The notes under the pieces: model-generated
Seen by the model: the letters and a program-made list of their open reading frames with translations, nothing else
Told to the model about the DNA's origin: nothing
Database searches by the model: none
Program-made: the position numbers and the translations under genes
Origin: Roseiarcus sp963794155
GTDB lineage: Bacteria > Pseudomonadota > Alphaproteobacteria > Rhizobiales > Beijerinckiaceae
Reading direction: 5' to 3'
Length of the DNA: 64,000 bases
NCBI GenBank assembly: GCA_963794155.1
Contig: CAWCCX010000016.1
Span: 62,001 to 126,000, forward strand
In this document: one piece after another, positions 18,044 to 26,194 of the stretch
Position numbering within the stretch: position 1 is the first letter of the stretch
Layout: each line of letters begins with the position of its first letter

Positions 18044-19336
18044 ATGAAGCTTGGCGCCTGGATTAAGCGGAACGGCGTGACGCGCGCGGATTTCGCTCGC
18101 CGGATCGGCGTTTCGCCCGGCGCGGTGACGCTCATCTGCCGCGAGCACGGGTCCTGGCTGTCGCGCGAGACCGCCGAGCGCATCGTCGCCGAGACGCTCG
18201 GCGCGGTGACGCCGAATGATTTTCTTAACAACGCGCCGCCGGCGCCCAATGGACTGGACATGTTCAATCCCGTTGCCGACGCCATACAGGCTTTCGCTCG
18301 CGGCGAGATCGTCGTCGTCACCGATGACGACGACCGCGAGAACGAGGGCGATCTTATCGTTGCCGCCTCGCTCTGCACCACCGAGAAGATGGCGTTCATC
18401 ATCCGCAACTGCTGCGGCATCGTCTGCGCGCCGCTGACCGGCGATGAGGCGCGGCGGCTGAATTTGAACCCGATGGTGGCGATCAACGACGCTCCGCTCG
18501 GCACCGCCTTCACCGTCTCGGTGGACGTGCGGCATGGCCTCACCACCGGCATATCGGCCGAGCAGCGCACGAACACCGTGCGCGCGCTCGCCAATCGCAA
18601 CATGGGCGCGAGCGATTTCGTCCGCCCGGGCCACGTCTTTCCGCTGGTCGCAAAGGATGGGGGCGTCTTGATGCGCTCTGGCCATACCGAGGCCGCGGTC
18701 GACCTCTGCAAGCTCGCCGGGCTGCCGCCGGTCGCCGTCATCTGCGAACTTGCCAACGACGACGGGACGGTCATGGTCGGGCCGCAGATCGAGGCGTTCG
18801 CCGACAGGCACAAGCTCAAGCGCATTTCGGTCGCCGATCTCATCGCCTATCGGCAGGCGCGCGAGAAGCTGGTCGAACGGGTCGCCTGCTTTCCGATCAA
18901 GACCCCGATCGGCGAGCTTCAGGGCTACGCCTATCGCACGCCATTCGATCCGGTCCTGCATTTCGCCTTCGTCCATGGGCGCATCGGCGACGGGCGCGAC
19001 GTGCCGGCGCGCCTGCATCGGGCCGATATCCTGAGCGACATTTTTGGCGGCGGCGCCATCCCCAAGGTGCTGAACCGTTTCAAGGCGGAGGGGCGTGGCG
19101 CGCTCGTCTACCTGCGCGACGGCGCGGCGGGGGTGCCGGCGAACTTCAGCGGCGCCCAGCCGATGGGCTCGGATGACGCTCGCGCGATGCAGTGGCGCGA
19201 GATCGGGCTCGGGGCTCAGATCCTGCGCGACCTCGGCGTCACCTCGATCCGGCTGCGCACCGACAACCCGCGCACCTATGTCGGGCTTTCCGGCTTCGGC
19301 ATCGAAATCGCCGCGGTTGAGCCGATCGACGGCTGA
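18044..19336 (+). CDS. ribB: RibBX: 3,4-dihydroxy-2-butanone-4-phosphate synthase with N-terminal HTH and degenerate RibA half
   Basis: A 430-residue protein with three parts. Residues 1-60 look like an XRE-type helix-turn-helix (WIKRNGVTRADFARRIGVSP). Residues about 75-275 are DHBP synthase with the active-site run DDDDRENEGDLI and GLTTGISAEQR. The rest resembles GTP cyclohydrolase II, but the zinc cysteines and the usual ECLTGD...RCDCG segment are missing (RLHRADILSDIFGGGAI instead). RibB converts ribulose 5-phosphate to the four-carbon riboflavin precursor. The RibA half is predicted inactive, as in known RibBX proteins. The ATG at 18044 is preferred to a TTG three codons upstream. No FMN riboswitch is seen ahead. 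Confidence 0.9.
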   Translation: MKLGAWIKRNGVTRADFARRIGVSPGAVTLICREHGSWLSRETAERIVAETLGAVTPNDFLNNAPPAPNGLDMFNPVADAIQAFARGEIVVVTDDDDRENEGDLIVAASLCTTEKMAFIIRNCCGIVCAPLTGDEARRLNLNPMVAINDAPLGTAFTVSVDVRHGLTTGISAEQRTNTVRALANRNMGASDFVRPGHVFPLVAKDGGVLMRSGHTEAAVDLCKLAGLPPVAVICELANDDGTVMVGPQIEAFADRHKLKRISVADLIAYRQAREKLVERVACFPIKTPIGELQGYAYRTPFDPVLHFAFVHGRIGDGRDVPARLHRADILSDIFGGGAIPKVLNRFKAEGRGALVYLRDGAAGVPANFSGAQPMGSDDARAMQWREIGLGAQILRDLGVTSIRLRTDNPRTYVGLSGFGIEIAAVEPIDG

Positions 19337-19400
19337 CGCGAGGCCGGCGGGCGCGCCGACGGCGAAAACTAGCCGCCGAGGGCCCAAGCGCCGCAAATCT

Positions 19401-19431
19401 GGGCAGCGTCTCTCAAATTGAGACACTGCCC
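19401..19431 (+). terminator. Strong hairpin after ribBX
   Basis: GGGCAG-c-GTCTC TCAAATT GAGAC-a-CTGCCC forms an 11-pair stem with one mismatch, 65 bases after the ribBX stop. No clear T-run follows, so intrinsic termination is uncertain; the dyad GTCTC/GAGAC could also bind a dimeric protein. The rest of 19337-19627 shows no gene. Confidence 0.5.
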
Positions 19432-19627
19432 AAGTCTGATTAGGGTGGACAGCGGAGCTTGACCTGGTCTATGTTTAAACTCGCTGCAAGCCCAACGACC
19501 AAGCAAAAAACCTGAGCCACGATGACGAGCGACCGATCCCTCGCGCGTTAGCCCGTTAATGCCATGCCCTTTAAGGTCTTGATACTTCCGATGTGATAGA
19601 GATGGCGCTTTCGGAGTGACAATTACC

Positions 19628-21019
19628 ATGCCGCCAGACCTTCAGGGCTTATCGTTCCAGACCGGATCGATCTTCACGCCAGGCGCGCCGATCAATGAAA
19701 AAGACCTGTTCGCGGGACGGTCGGAACAGGTCGAGAAGATCATCGATGCGGTTTCGCAGCGCGGCTGTCACGCAATCCTCTACGGCGAGCGCGGGGTCGG
19801 CAAGACCTCATTGTCGAATATGATTTCGGCGTTCCTCGCCAACCGCCTGTCGTTCGTCATATCGCGAACGAATTGCGACGTCTCCGATAATTACTCGTCA
19901 TTGTGGACCAAGGCGCTCAGGGACATCGAGGCCTCGAGACGTCAGCCTCAGACTGGATTTCCAAGCCGGCAACTGGCTCCCTCGTCGGCCCTCGCGCTTG
20001 CCGCGCCTCTGGCCGTCGCCGGCGAGCCGCTGACGCCCGACGGGGTGCGGCGCGCGCTCCAGGACCTGTCGACGATGGCGTCGCTGATCGTCATCTTCGA
20101 TGAATTCGATCGGACAAAGAACACCGAGGTCATTACCGCCATGGCGGACACGATCAAGGCTCTGTCCGACAACTCCGTCAATGCGACCGTCCTGATCATC
20201 GGAGTCGCCGATTCGGTCAACGAGTTGATCCGGGAGCACCAGTCGATCGAACGGGCGCTGGTCCAGATCCCGATGCCGAGAATGTCCGATGACGAGATCA
20301 GAACCATCATCGACAAGGGCCTCGCCCGATTGACGATGGCGATCGACGACGCCGCGCGCGAAGACCTGGTGCTGTTCTCGCAAGGGGTTCCCTATATCGC
20401 GCACCTCCTTTGCATCTATACCTGCCGCGCGGCGCTCGCGTCGGGGAGAAAAACCATCTACGCCTCGCATGTCGAGCAGGGCATGAACCGATCGCTCGAT
20501 CAGTGGCAACAATCGATCAAGGCGCTCTACAACGAGGCGATCCAAAGCCCGCGCCCGGGGCACATCTATAAGGAAGTGTTGCTCGCTTGCGCCTTGGCGG
20601 AAGTCGACGATCTTCGCTTTTTCACCACCTCGGCGGTCAAGAAGCCGCTCGCCCGGATCACCAACCGGGAGTTCGACCCGTTCAACTACGCCCGTCACCT
20701 GAAGGACCTCAGCGAGCCGCCGCGAGGCCGGGTCCTTCAGCGGATCGGCGAGTCGTTCAGGCTGCGCTATCGAATCGCCAATCCGATCCTGAGGCCCTAC
20801 ATCATCATGCGCGGCGTCAAGGACAAACTGATCGCCAAGGATCAAATCCTGCAGTGGAAGGGCGCGGCGGATGAACGCCGCGAACCTTCTGGCCATCCGA
20901 GCAGGCATATCAGCCGAATTGACGGAGGCATTTCGATCGCGCTTAAATCCCGTCGAAGCGGCGCCTATCCCTCCATCAGCGTCGTCACATGCACGGCGAC
21001 CGAGCGCGCAAGCCCCTGA
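19628..21019 (+). CDS. AAA-type ATPase (Orc1/Cdc6-like or MSP-type P-loop), orphan
   Basis: A 463-residue protein. The Walker A motif is YGERGVGKTSL (about residues 51-61), Walker B is SLIVIFDEFDR (about 152-162), and a sensor-like segment follows in NATVLIIGVADSV. A middle helical lid and a C-terminal part with a winged-helix feel follow (YKEVLLACALAEVDDLRFFT, FRLRYRIANPILRPYIIMRG). The opening IFTPGAPINEKDLFAGR is typical of single-gene ATPases of unknown role that often sit in accessory regions. The last ~50 residues are low in recognisable sequence and overlap the convergent deacetylase gene by 55 bases. ATG 19628 is chosen over GTG 19616. Function unknown; a role in defence or in a signalling complex is only a guess. 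Confidence 0.75.
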   Translation: MPPDLQGLSFQTGSIFTPGAPINEKDLFAGRSEQVEKIIDAVSQRGCHAILYGERGVGKTSLSNMISAFLANRLSFVISRTNCDVSDNYSSLWTKALRDIEASRRQPQTGFPSRQLAPSSALALAAPLAVAGEPLTPDGVRRALQDLSTMASLIVIFDEFDRTKNTEVITAMADTIKALSDNSVNATVLIIGVADSVNELIREHQSIERALVQIPMPRMSDDEIRTIIDKGLARLTMAIDDAAREDLVLFSQGVPYIAHLLCIYTCRAALASGRKTIYASHVEQGMNRSLDQWQQSIKALYNEAIQSPRPGHIYKEVLLACALAEVDDLRFFTTSAVKKPLARITNREFDPFNYARHLKDLSEPPRGRVLQRIGESFRLRYRIANPILRPYIIMRGVKDKLIAKDQILQWKGAADERREPSGHPSRHISRIDGGISIALKSRRSGAYPSISVVTCTATERASP

Positions 21020-21894
21020 AGATCATAGCCGCCTTCCAGCACCGAGACCACGCGGTCGCGGCAGGTTTTGCGCGCGATCTCCATCAGCCGCCGCGTCGCC
21101 CAGCCGTAGTCCGCCTCGACCAGATTGAGGTTGCCGAGCGGATCGCGATGATGGGCGTCGAAGCCGGCCGAGACGATGATGAGATCGGGCGAGAAGGACT
21201 CGACGCGCGGCAGGATCACGGTCTCCATCGCTTCTCGAAAGGTTTCGCCTGAATCGCCCGCCCGCAAGGGGGCATTGACGATCTGGCCGTGCTCGCCGCG
21301 CTCGCCGACCGCGCCGGTGCCCGGATAGAGAGGCATCTCATGGGTCGACGCATAGGTGACGGTCGGATCGTCCCAGAAGATGTGCTGGGTGCCGTTGCCG
21401 TGATGGACGTCGAAATCGACGATCGCGACCCGCTCGGCGCCGTGCGCCGCCTGGGCGTGCCGCGCGGCGATTGCCGCATTGTTGAAGAAGCAGAAGCCCA
21501 TCGGGTTGGCGACCTCGGCGTGATGGCCTGGGGGGCGGGCAGCGACGAAGGCGTTGCGAACCTTGCCGCTCATCACTTCGTCGACGGCGAACAGGGCGCC
21601 GCCGGCCGAGCGGAGGGCGGCTTCATAGCTCCCGGGCGACATCGACGTATCTGGATCGACTTGCGTCAGACCTTGCTTGGGCGTCGCCGCGCGGATGGCC
21701 TCGATATAGTCCTTCGGATGAACTCGCGCGACGGCCGCAAGGTCCGCGCGCGGGGCGAGGTCGCGCGCCAGCATCTGAAACATTTCGCTCTCGAGCGCCC
21801 GCTCGATCGCCCGCAGCCGGTCAGGGCGTTCGGGATGGCCCTCGCCCATCTCGTGCGCCAGGCAGGCGGGGTGACTGATGACGAGGGTGGTCAC
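20965..21894 (-). CDS. Histone deacetylase family protein (acetylpolyamine/acetoin-utilisation type)
   Basis: A 309-residue class II HDAC-like hydrolase. Seen are HPACLAHEMGEGHPERPDRL at the start, ARPPGHHAE with the catalytic His pair, GFCFFNNAAIAARHAQ, and the zinc ligands in VDFDVHHGNGTQ and SAGFDAHHRDP. The end is EGGYDLQGLARSV. It removes acyl groups from small amines or proteins in the cytosol, and the substrate is not predictable. The start is taken as GTG at 21894, giving TLVISHPACL near the N-terminus; there is no ATG in the right place. It is convergent with and slightly overlaps the AAA ATPase gene. Confidence 0.9.
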   Translation of the reverse strand: MTTLVISHPACLAHEMGEGHPERPDRLRAIERALESEMFQMLARDLAPRADLAAVARVHPKDYIEAIRAATPKQGLTQVDPDTSMSPGSYEAALRSAGGALFAVDEVMSGKVRNAFVAARPPGHHAEVANPMGFCFFNNAAIAARHAQAAHGAERVAIVDFDVHHGNGTQHIFWDDPTVTYASTHEMPLYPGTGAVGERGEHGQIVNAPLRAGDSGETFREAMETVILPRVESFSPDLIIVSAGFDAHHRDPLGNLNLVEADYGWATRRLMEIARKTCRDRVVSVLEGGYDLQGLARSVAVHVTTLMEG

Positions 21895-22071
21895 TGTGGC
21901 GACGTCCTGCCTGGCGATTTGCGCTTCCCCGTAGTTTGACCCGCACTCTTGCGCCAACCCGGGGGAAAGTCCATTCGCCGTCGCGCCGGGGCTGGCGCGT
22001 GGGCGCGATAACGCGTAGTGTCGGGGGCGGCGCTCGCGAGCCGACTGGACGAAAGGCTTGAAGCCGACCCC

Positions 22072-22554
22072 ATGACGGCGAAAGACCAAGAGGCCCCGCC
22101 ATTCTGGCGGGTGAAGACGCTCGACGAGATGAGCCCGTCGGAATGGGAAAGCTTGTGCGACGGCTGCGGCCGCTGCTGTCTCGTCAAGCTCGAGGATGAA
22201 GACGACGGCAGAATTGATTTCACCGACATTGGCTGCAAGCTCCTCGACGCCAAGACCTGCCGTTGCCTCGACTATCGGCAACGTCACCGGCGGGTCCCCG
22301 ATTGCGTCAAACTGACCCCAGCCGCGGTTCGCGAACTGAGTTGGCTCCCCGTCACTTGCGCCTATCGGCTGGTCGCCGAAGGACGAGATCTTTATCCTTG
22401 GCACCCCCTCGTTTCGGGGTCTTCCAACAGCGTGCATGAGGCCGGCGTCTCGGTCCGCGGCCGGGTCTTTGCGAGCGAGACCGATCTTGCGCCCGAATAT
22501 TGGTCGCGGCGGGTCGTCAAATGGCCGAATCGGAAGCCGCGCGCGAGGCGCTGA
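22072..22554 (+). CDS. YcgN family cysteine-cluster protein (UPF0260)
   Basis: A 160-residue protein with the family cysteine pattern LCDGCGRCCLVKLEDED (about 27-43), then CKLLDAKTCRCLDYRQRH and VPDCVKL. It starts with the typical FWRVKTLDEMSPSEWESLC. The cysteines suggest a metal or Fe-S site, but the function is not established. The ATG at 22072 is used. The gene is divergent from the deacetylase gene, with about 180 bases between starts. Confidence 0.92.
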   Translation: MTAKDQEAPPFWRVKTLDEMSPSEWESLCDGCGRCCLVKLEDEDDGRIDFTDIGCKLLDAKTCRCLDYRQRHRRVPDCVKLTPAAVRELSWLPVTCAYRLVAEGRDLYPWHPLVSGSSNSVHEAGVSVRGRVFASETDLAPEYWSRRVVKWPNRKPRARR

Positions 22555-22582
22555 CGCCTTGCGCCGCCAATCGACCTGGCGC

Positions 22583-23200
22583 CTATCCGCTTTCCCGCAG
22601 CAATCCCGCCGCCCGCAACCGCTCGGCGAGCGCGTCGGCGTCAACATAGACAAAGCCGGTGAGGCCCGCGCGCTCGGCGCCGGCCACGTTCCTTAAGCTG
22701 TCGTCGACGAACAGCGCCGCCTCCGGCGCCGCGCCGAGCCGGGCGAGACAGCGGCGATAGACCTCCGGGTCGGGCTTGCGGGCGCGAAATTCGGCCGAGA
22801 CGAAGATATTGCGGCCGAAGATCGGCCTGAGCTCGGGAAAGATCGCGTCGATCTCGCGCGCGACCAGGAGATTGTTATTGGTCAGAACTGCGACCGAAGC
22901 GCTCCGCTTGACCGCGGCCGCAAGCTCGAGCGCCTTTGGCAGCGGCGCGACCGCAGCGCGCAGCGATGCGATCCATGCGTCGACCGTCAAGCCGACGCCC
23001 AACCGCTCGGCGAAACCGGCGAGGTAAGCCTCGGCTTGCATGGCCCCCAGGTCGCCAAGGTCCTCGTAGCCGGAGCCCCAGATCGCGGCCTCGACGAACG
23101 AGGGCGGCTTGCCGCTCGCTTCGGCCAGACGGGCGACGCGGATCGCGCGATCGTAGCGGCACAGGACGTCGTTCATATCGAAGAGAACGGTCGAGATCAT
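22583..23200 (-). CDS. HAD family phosphatase (HAD-IA)
   Basis: A 205-residue haloacid-dehalogenase-like hydrolase. Motif I is VLFDMNDVLCRYDR (note N in place of the more usual G after DM), motif II is VAVLTNNN, the Lys is in ARKPDPEVYRRCL and motif III is ALFVDDSLRNVAGAERAGL. The cap is helical, as in HAD-IA. It hydrolyses a small phosphorylated metabolite; the substrate is unknown. The ATG at 23200 is chosen because upstream in-frame sequence has no family character. Confidence 0.88.
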   Translation of the reverse strand: MISTVLFDMNDVLCRYDRAIRVARLAEASGKPPSFVEAAIWGSGYEDLGDLGAMQAEAYLAGFAERLGVGLTVDAWIASLRAAVAPLPKALELAAAVKRSASVAVLTNNNLLVAREIDAIFPELRPIFGRNIFVSAEFRARKPDPEVYRRCLARLGAAPEAALFVDDSLRNVAGAERAGLTGFVYVDADALAERLRAAGLLRESG

Positions 23201-23396
23201 CGGGTCGCTGCGCCCGCCGCATGCGCCGTCCAAAGTCTGGCGCGACTTTAGGCCGAGCGGAGGGCGCAAAGACGTCAAGCAATGATGGCGCCAAGCCCAA
23301 CAGGGGAAGGCCTCAAGGCGAGGGCCATGAGGTTCGTCGCCGGCGTTAACCATCCGCGGACCTCGCCCGCGCGCTCACCGATCATTCAGCCGCCAT

Positions 23397-24404
23397 TCAA
23401 CGACGGCGGACTAGATCTGGGCCTGCCACGAACCGAAAGGTGATCTCATGCGAAAAATCCTGTTTGGGTCTGCGCTTGCGTTGGTCGGCCTCGCCGCCGC
23501 CATTCCCGCGGACGCGATGCCGTTTCCTCCACTCGCCGACCAGGCGCCATCTGCGATCACGCTCGCACGAGGCGGTTGCGGCATCGGCTTTCATCGCGGA
23601 CCATACGGCGGGTGCCGACCAAACGGCGGCGGGTACTATGCCTACGGCTACCACCCCTATGCTCGCCCCTACGCCTACTACCCCTATGCTCGCCCCTATG
23701 CCTATTACGGCCGCCGTTGCTGGTGGCGCGGAGGAGTGCGGGTCTGCGGGTGAACGAGCTTGAGGCGCGGGCCTTATGTGAGGGCCTGCGCTTCGCGCCG
23801 CCGCGCTCGGCCGCGCCCTCAGCGTTTCGCGCCAGCGGTTGAGATTGGCGAGCTCCGGCGGGACGGCGATGCGCGCGGGCCGGGCGAAATCGAGCGCGAC
23901 CAGTCCGGTGATGTCGGCGACGGTGAACCGGTCGCCGGCGATGAAGGGACGGTCGCTGAGCGCCTCGTCGACGATCGCCATCGCGCGGAGCGCCCTCGGC
24001 CGGTTGGCCGCCGCCCAGTCGGGAACTTGCGGGTTCTCCATCTCCGCCATATGCGGATGGCTGTGTCTCAGCACCTGGGCGATTGGAAAGAGCAGGCGCA
24101 ATTCGAGCTGGCGCTGCCACATCTCGATCATCGCCCGCTCAAGCGCCGTCGCCCCGAACAGATTCGGCTCCGGCCATAATTCCTCGATGTAGCGGCAAAT
24201 GGCGACCAATTCTGCGATCTTCGTTCCGTCGTCGAGTTCGAGGACAGGGATGGTCTGGAAGGGATTGAGGGCTGCAAATTCAGGCGTCTTGTGCTCGAGT
24301 TTGGCGAGATCGACCTCGACGCGTGGGATCGAGACGCCCTTTTCGGCAAGGAAGATCCGGACCCGGCGCGGGTTCGGGGCCAAATTGGAGTTGTAAAGCT
24401 TCAT
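23397..24404 (-). CDS. Glutathione S-transferase with an abnormal C-terminal extension
   Basis: Residues 1-205 are a normal cytosolic GST. The thioredoxin-fold half is MKLYNSNLAPNPRRVRIFL ... NPFQTIPVLELDDGTKIAELVAI. The helical half is LERAMIEMWQRQLELRLLFP ... RPFIAGDRFTVADITGLVAL. The family normally ends near RWRETLRARPSAA. Here no stop follows, and the frame runs about 130 codons more, antisense through the whole small secreted-protein gene at 23448-23753. The extra tail is low-complexity and probably not functional. A lost stop codon or a sequence error near 23790 are both possible. Conjugating substrate unknown. Confidence 0.85.
   Translation of the reverse strand: MKLYNSNLAPNPRRVRIFLAEKGVSIPRVEVDLAKLEHKTPEFAALNPFQTIPVLELDDGTKIAELVAICRYIEELWPEPNLFGATALERAMIEMWQRQLELRLLFPIAQVLRHSHPHMAEMENPQVPDWAAANRPRALRAMAIVDEALSDRPFIAGDRFTVADITGLVALDFARPARIAVPPELANLNRWRETLRARPSAAARSAGPHIRPAPQARSPADPHSSAPPATAAVIGIGASIGVVGVGASIGVVAVGIVPAAVWSAPAVWSAMKADAATASCERDRRWRLVGEWRKRHRVRGNGGGEADQRKRRPKQDFSHEITFRFVAGPDLVRRR
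23448..23753 (+). CDS. Small secreted GCG_CRPN-type protein
   Basis: A 101-residue protein with a signal peptide (residues 1-23, ILFGSALALVGLAAAIPADA). The family hallmark GGCGIGFHRGPYGGCRPNG comes next, then tyrosine-rich repeats (PYARPYAYYPYARPYAYY) and a final RRCWWRGGVRVCG. These small exported proteins are frequent in Hyphomicrobiales; their role is unknown. The two near-identical YPYARPYAY units are encoded by a short DNA direct repeat near 23650-23705. The start ATG 23448 has a GGTGATCTC leader. The GST frame overlaps it fully on the other strand. Confidence 0.88.
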   Translation: MRKILFGSALALVGLAAAIPADAMPFPPLADQAPSAITLARGGCGIGFHRGPYGGCRPNGGGYYAYGYHPYARPYAYYPYARPYAYYGRRCWWRGGVRVCG

Positions 24405-24618
24405 GCCGCCCCTGCCCGACCGGCCATTCCCCGCGACATCGGCGAGTTGAGCAACTCTTAAGCCCGGCGCCGCCCGGCGGGAATTGGCGCCCGAGGACTT
24501 AACAACGTTAATCGAAATATCCTCAACAATCTCTCAATCCCTGGCCATCGCGTCAGTTGCTCGTTAATCATTCCGGCCGCATGATTGATGCGAGTGATGG
24601 CGTGCGTGTCGGGCGGTT

Positions 24619-26187
24619 ATGAGCGACGTGGGGGCCGATCAGCCGGGGAGCGGGCCGAGAAGCGATCCCGAAGCCGCCGCGCGCCGGCGCAAGATGACCG
24701 TCCAATTGAGGGAGGCGCGGCGGTCGCTTTCCGAGCCCGATGCGATTCCGAGCCATTCCGCGGCGATGGTGCGCCTGTTCGCCGAGATCAACCGCAGCGC
24801 GACGCCGATGCTCGGGATCATCGCGCTTGGCGTCTGCGCAACCGCGCTGGCGTGGGTCGACGCCGGCCCGCTGGTCACCTGGATCACCTTCATCGCCTGC
24901 GCGATCGCGATCGGCTATGCGCTGCCGATCGCGTTCCTCGACAGCAGCGATAAGGAAAAGGCCGCCGGCGCATGGCGGCGCAAGTTTGTGCTGTCGACGG
25001 CGCTTTGCGGCTCGGCCTGGGCCTATCTCATTGTCGCGCTGCTGCGGTCGGGCGACCCGAACGCGCAGCCGTTCGCCATTGTCGTGATGCTTTTGGTCTC
25101 GACCGTGATGTCGCTTCTCGCCGCGGCCATTCCGGCCGCGTTCGTCGCCGGGATGCTGCCGATGATCATCGGCGTCGTCATCCTCTATGCCCCGCGTCTG
25201 CAGGGGGCGGCGCTGCCGACTGCGGCGCTGGCGATCGGCGCCATCGGCTATTTCCTGGTCGTCGCCCGCCGGCTGCACGCCGCGGCGGCGCAGAACATTT
25301 CGTTCCAGGCCGAAAAGGACTCACTCATCGCCGAGCTCGAGCAGGCCAAGCTCAATTCGGACGAGGCGCGCCGGCGCGCCGAAAGCGCCAATTTGGCCAA
25401 ATCGCGGTTCCTGGCGACGATGAGCCATGAACTGCGCACGCCGCTCAATGCGGTGCTCGGGTTCTCCGAAGTGATGAAGGGCGAGCTGTTCGGACCCCAT
25501 ACAGTGCCCGCCTACAAGGAATATTCGACCGACATCCACTCGAGCGGCCAGCATCTCCTGATGCTCATCAACGAAATTCTCGACCTGTCGCGGGTTGAAG
25601 CCGGGCGGTACGAACTGAAGGAGGAGCTGGTCTCGCTCACCGGAGTGGTCGAGGAATGCCGCCGCCTCCTGGCGATGCGGATCGAACGGCGTCATCTCGC
25701 CATCTCCGAATCGCTGGAGGAGGACTTGCCGCGCATCTGGGCCGACGAACGAGCTGTGCGCCAGGTGACGCTCAACCTGCTCACCAACGCGATAAAATTC
25801 ACCCCCCAGGGCGGCTCGATCGTCATCAAGGTCGGATGGACCCGGACCGGCGGTCAATACTTATCGATCCGCGACACCGGGCCCGGCATTCCGCCCGAGG
25901 AAATCCCGATCGTGTTGTCGTCCTTCGGTCGCGGCGCGCTGGCGCAGAAGAACGCGGAAGAAGGCACCGGTCTCGGCCTGCCGATCGTCAAGGGTCTGGT
26001 CGAGCTGCACGGCGGCGAATTCCGCTTGAACTCGACGCTGCGCTTCGGAACCGAAGTGATTGTCATATTCCCGCCGGAACGGGTGATGGACACCCTGCCG
26101 GCCTTCGACCCCGAACCGGGCCCCGACGCGCCCGAGCGGCGCCGGCGACGGATGCGGCGCCGGCGCGATCCCGCTCACGCGGCCTGA
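24619..26187 (+). CDS. Membrane sensor histidine kinase (PleC/DivJ-like core)
   Basis: A 522-residue kinase. About six membrane helices lie at residues 60-230 (for example LGIIALGVCATALAWVDAG and MSLLAAAIPAAFVAGMLPMI). A short coiled coil follows, then the HisKA box ATMSHELRTPLNAVLGFSE with H270. The HATPase domain has N-box LLTNAIKF, G1 IRDTGPGIP and G2 EGTGLGLPIVKGLVELHGG. No PAS domain or receiver is seen. The C-terminus is an Arg-rich tail (RRRRRMRRRRDPAHAA). It would sense at the membrane and pass phosphate to an unidentified regulator. A degraded second copy of its 3' end is at 30858-30974. Confidence 0.93.
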   Translation: MSDVGADQPGSGPRSDPEAAARRRKMTVQLREARRSLSEPDAIPSHSAAMVRLFAEINRSATPMLGIIALGVCATALAWVDAGPLVTWITFIACAIAIGYALPIAFLDSSDKEKAAGAWRRKFVLSTALCGSAWAYLIVALLRSGDPNAQPFAIVVMLLVSTVMSLLAAAIPAAFVAGMLPMIIGVVILYAPRLQGAALPTAALAIGAIGYFLVVARRLHAAAAQNISFQAEKDSLIAELEQAKLNSDEARRRAESANLAKSRFLATMSHELRTPLNAVLGFSEVMKGELFGPHTVPAYKEYSTDIHSSGQHLLMLINEILDLSRVEAGRYELKEELVSLTGVVEECRRLLAMRIERRHLAISESLEEDLPRIWADERAVRQVTLNLLTNAIKFTPQGGSIVIKVGWTRTGGQYLSIRDTGPGIPPEEIPIVLSSFGRGALAQKNAEEGTGLGLPIVKGLVELHGGEFRLNSTLRFGTEVIVIFPPERVMDTLPAFDPEPGPDAPERRRRRMRRRRDPAHAA

Positions 26188-26194
26188 GGCCGCG

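Noticed and set aside
23640..23710. CRISPR-like repeats
   Set aside because: The repeats are short, coding and in frame with the tyrosine-rich protein; no spacer pattern. No CRISPR array is seen anywhere in the window.
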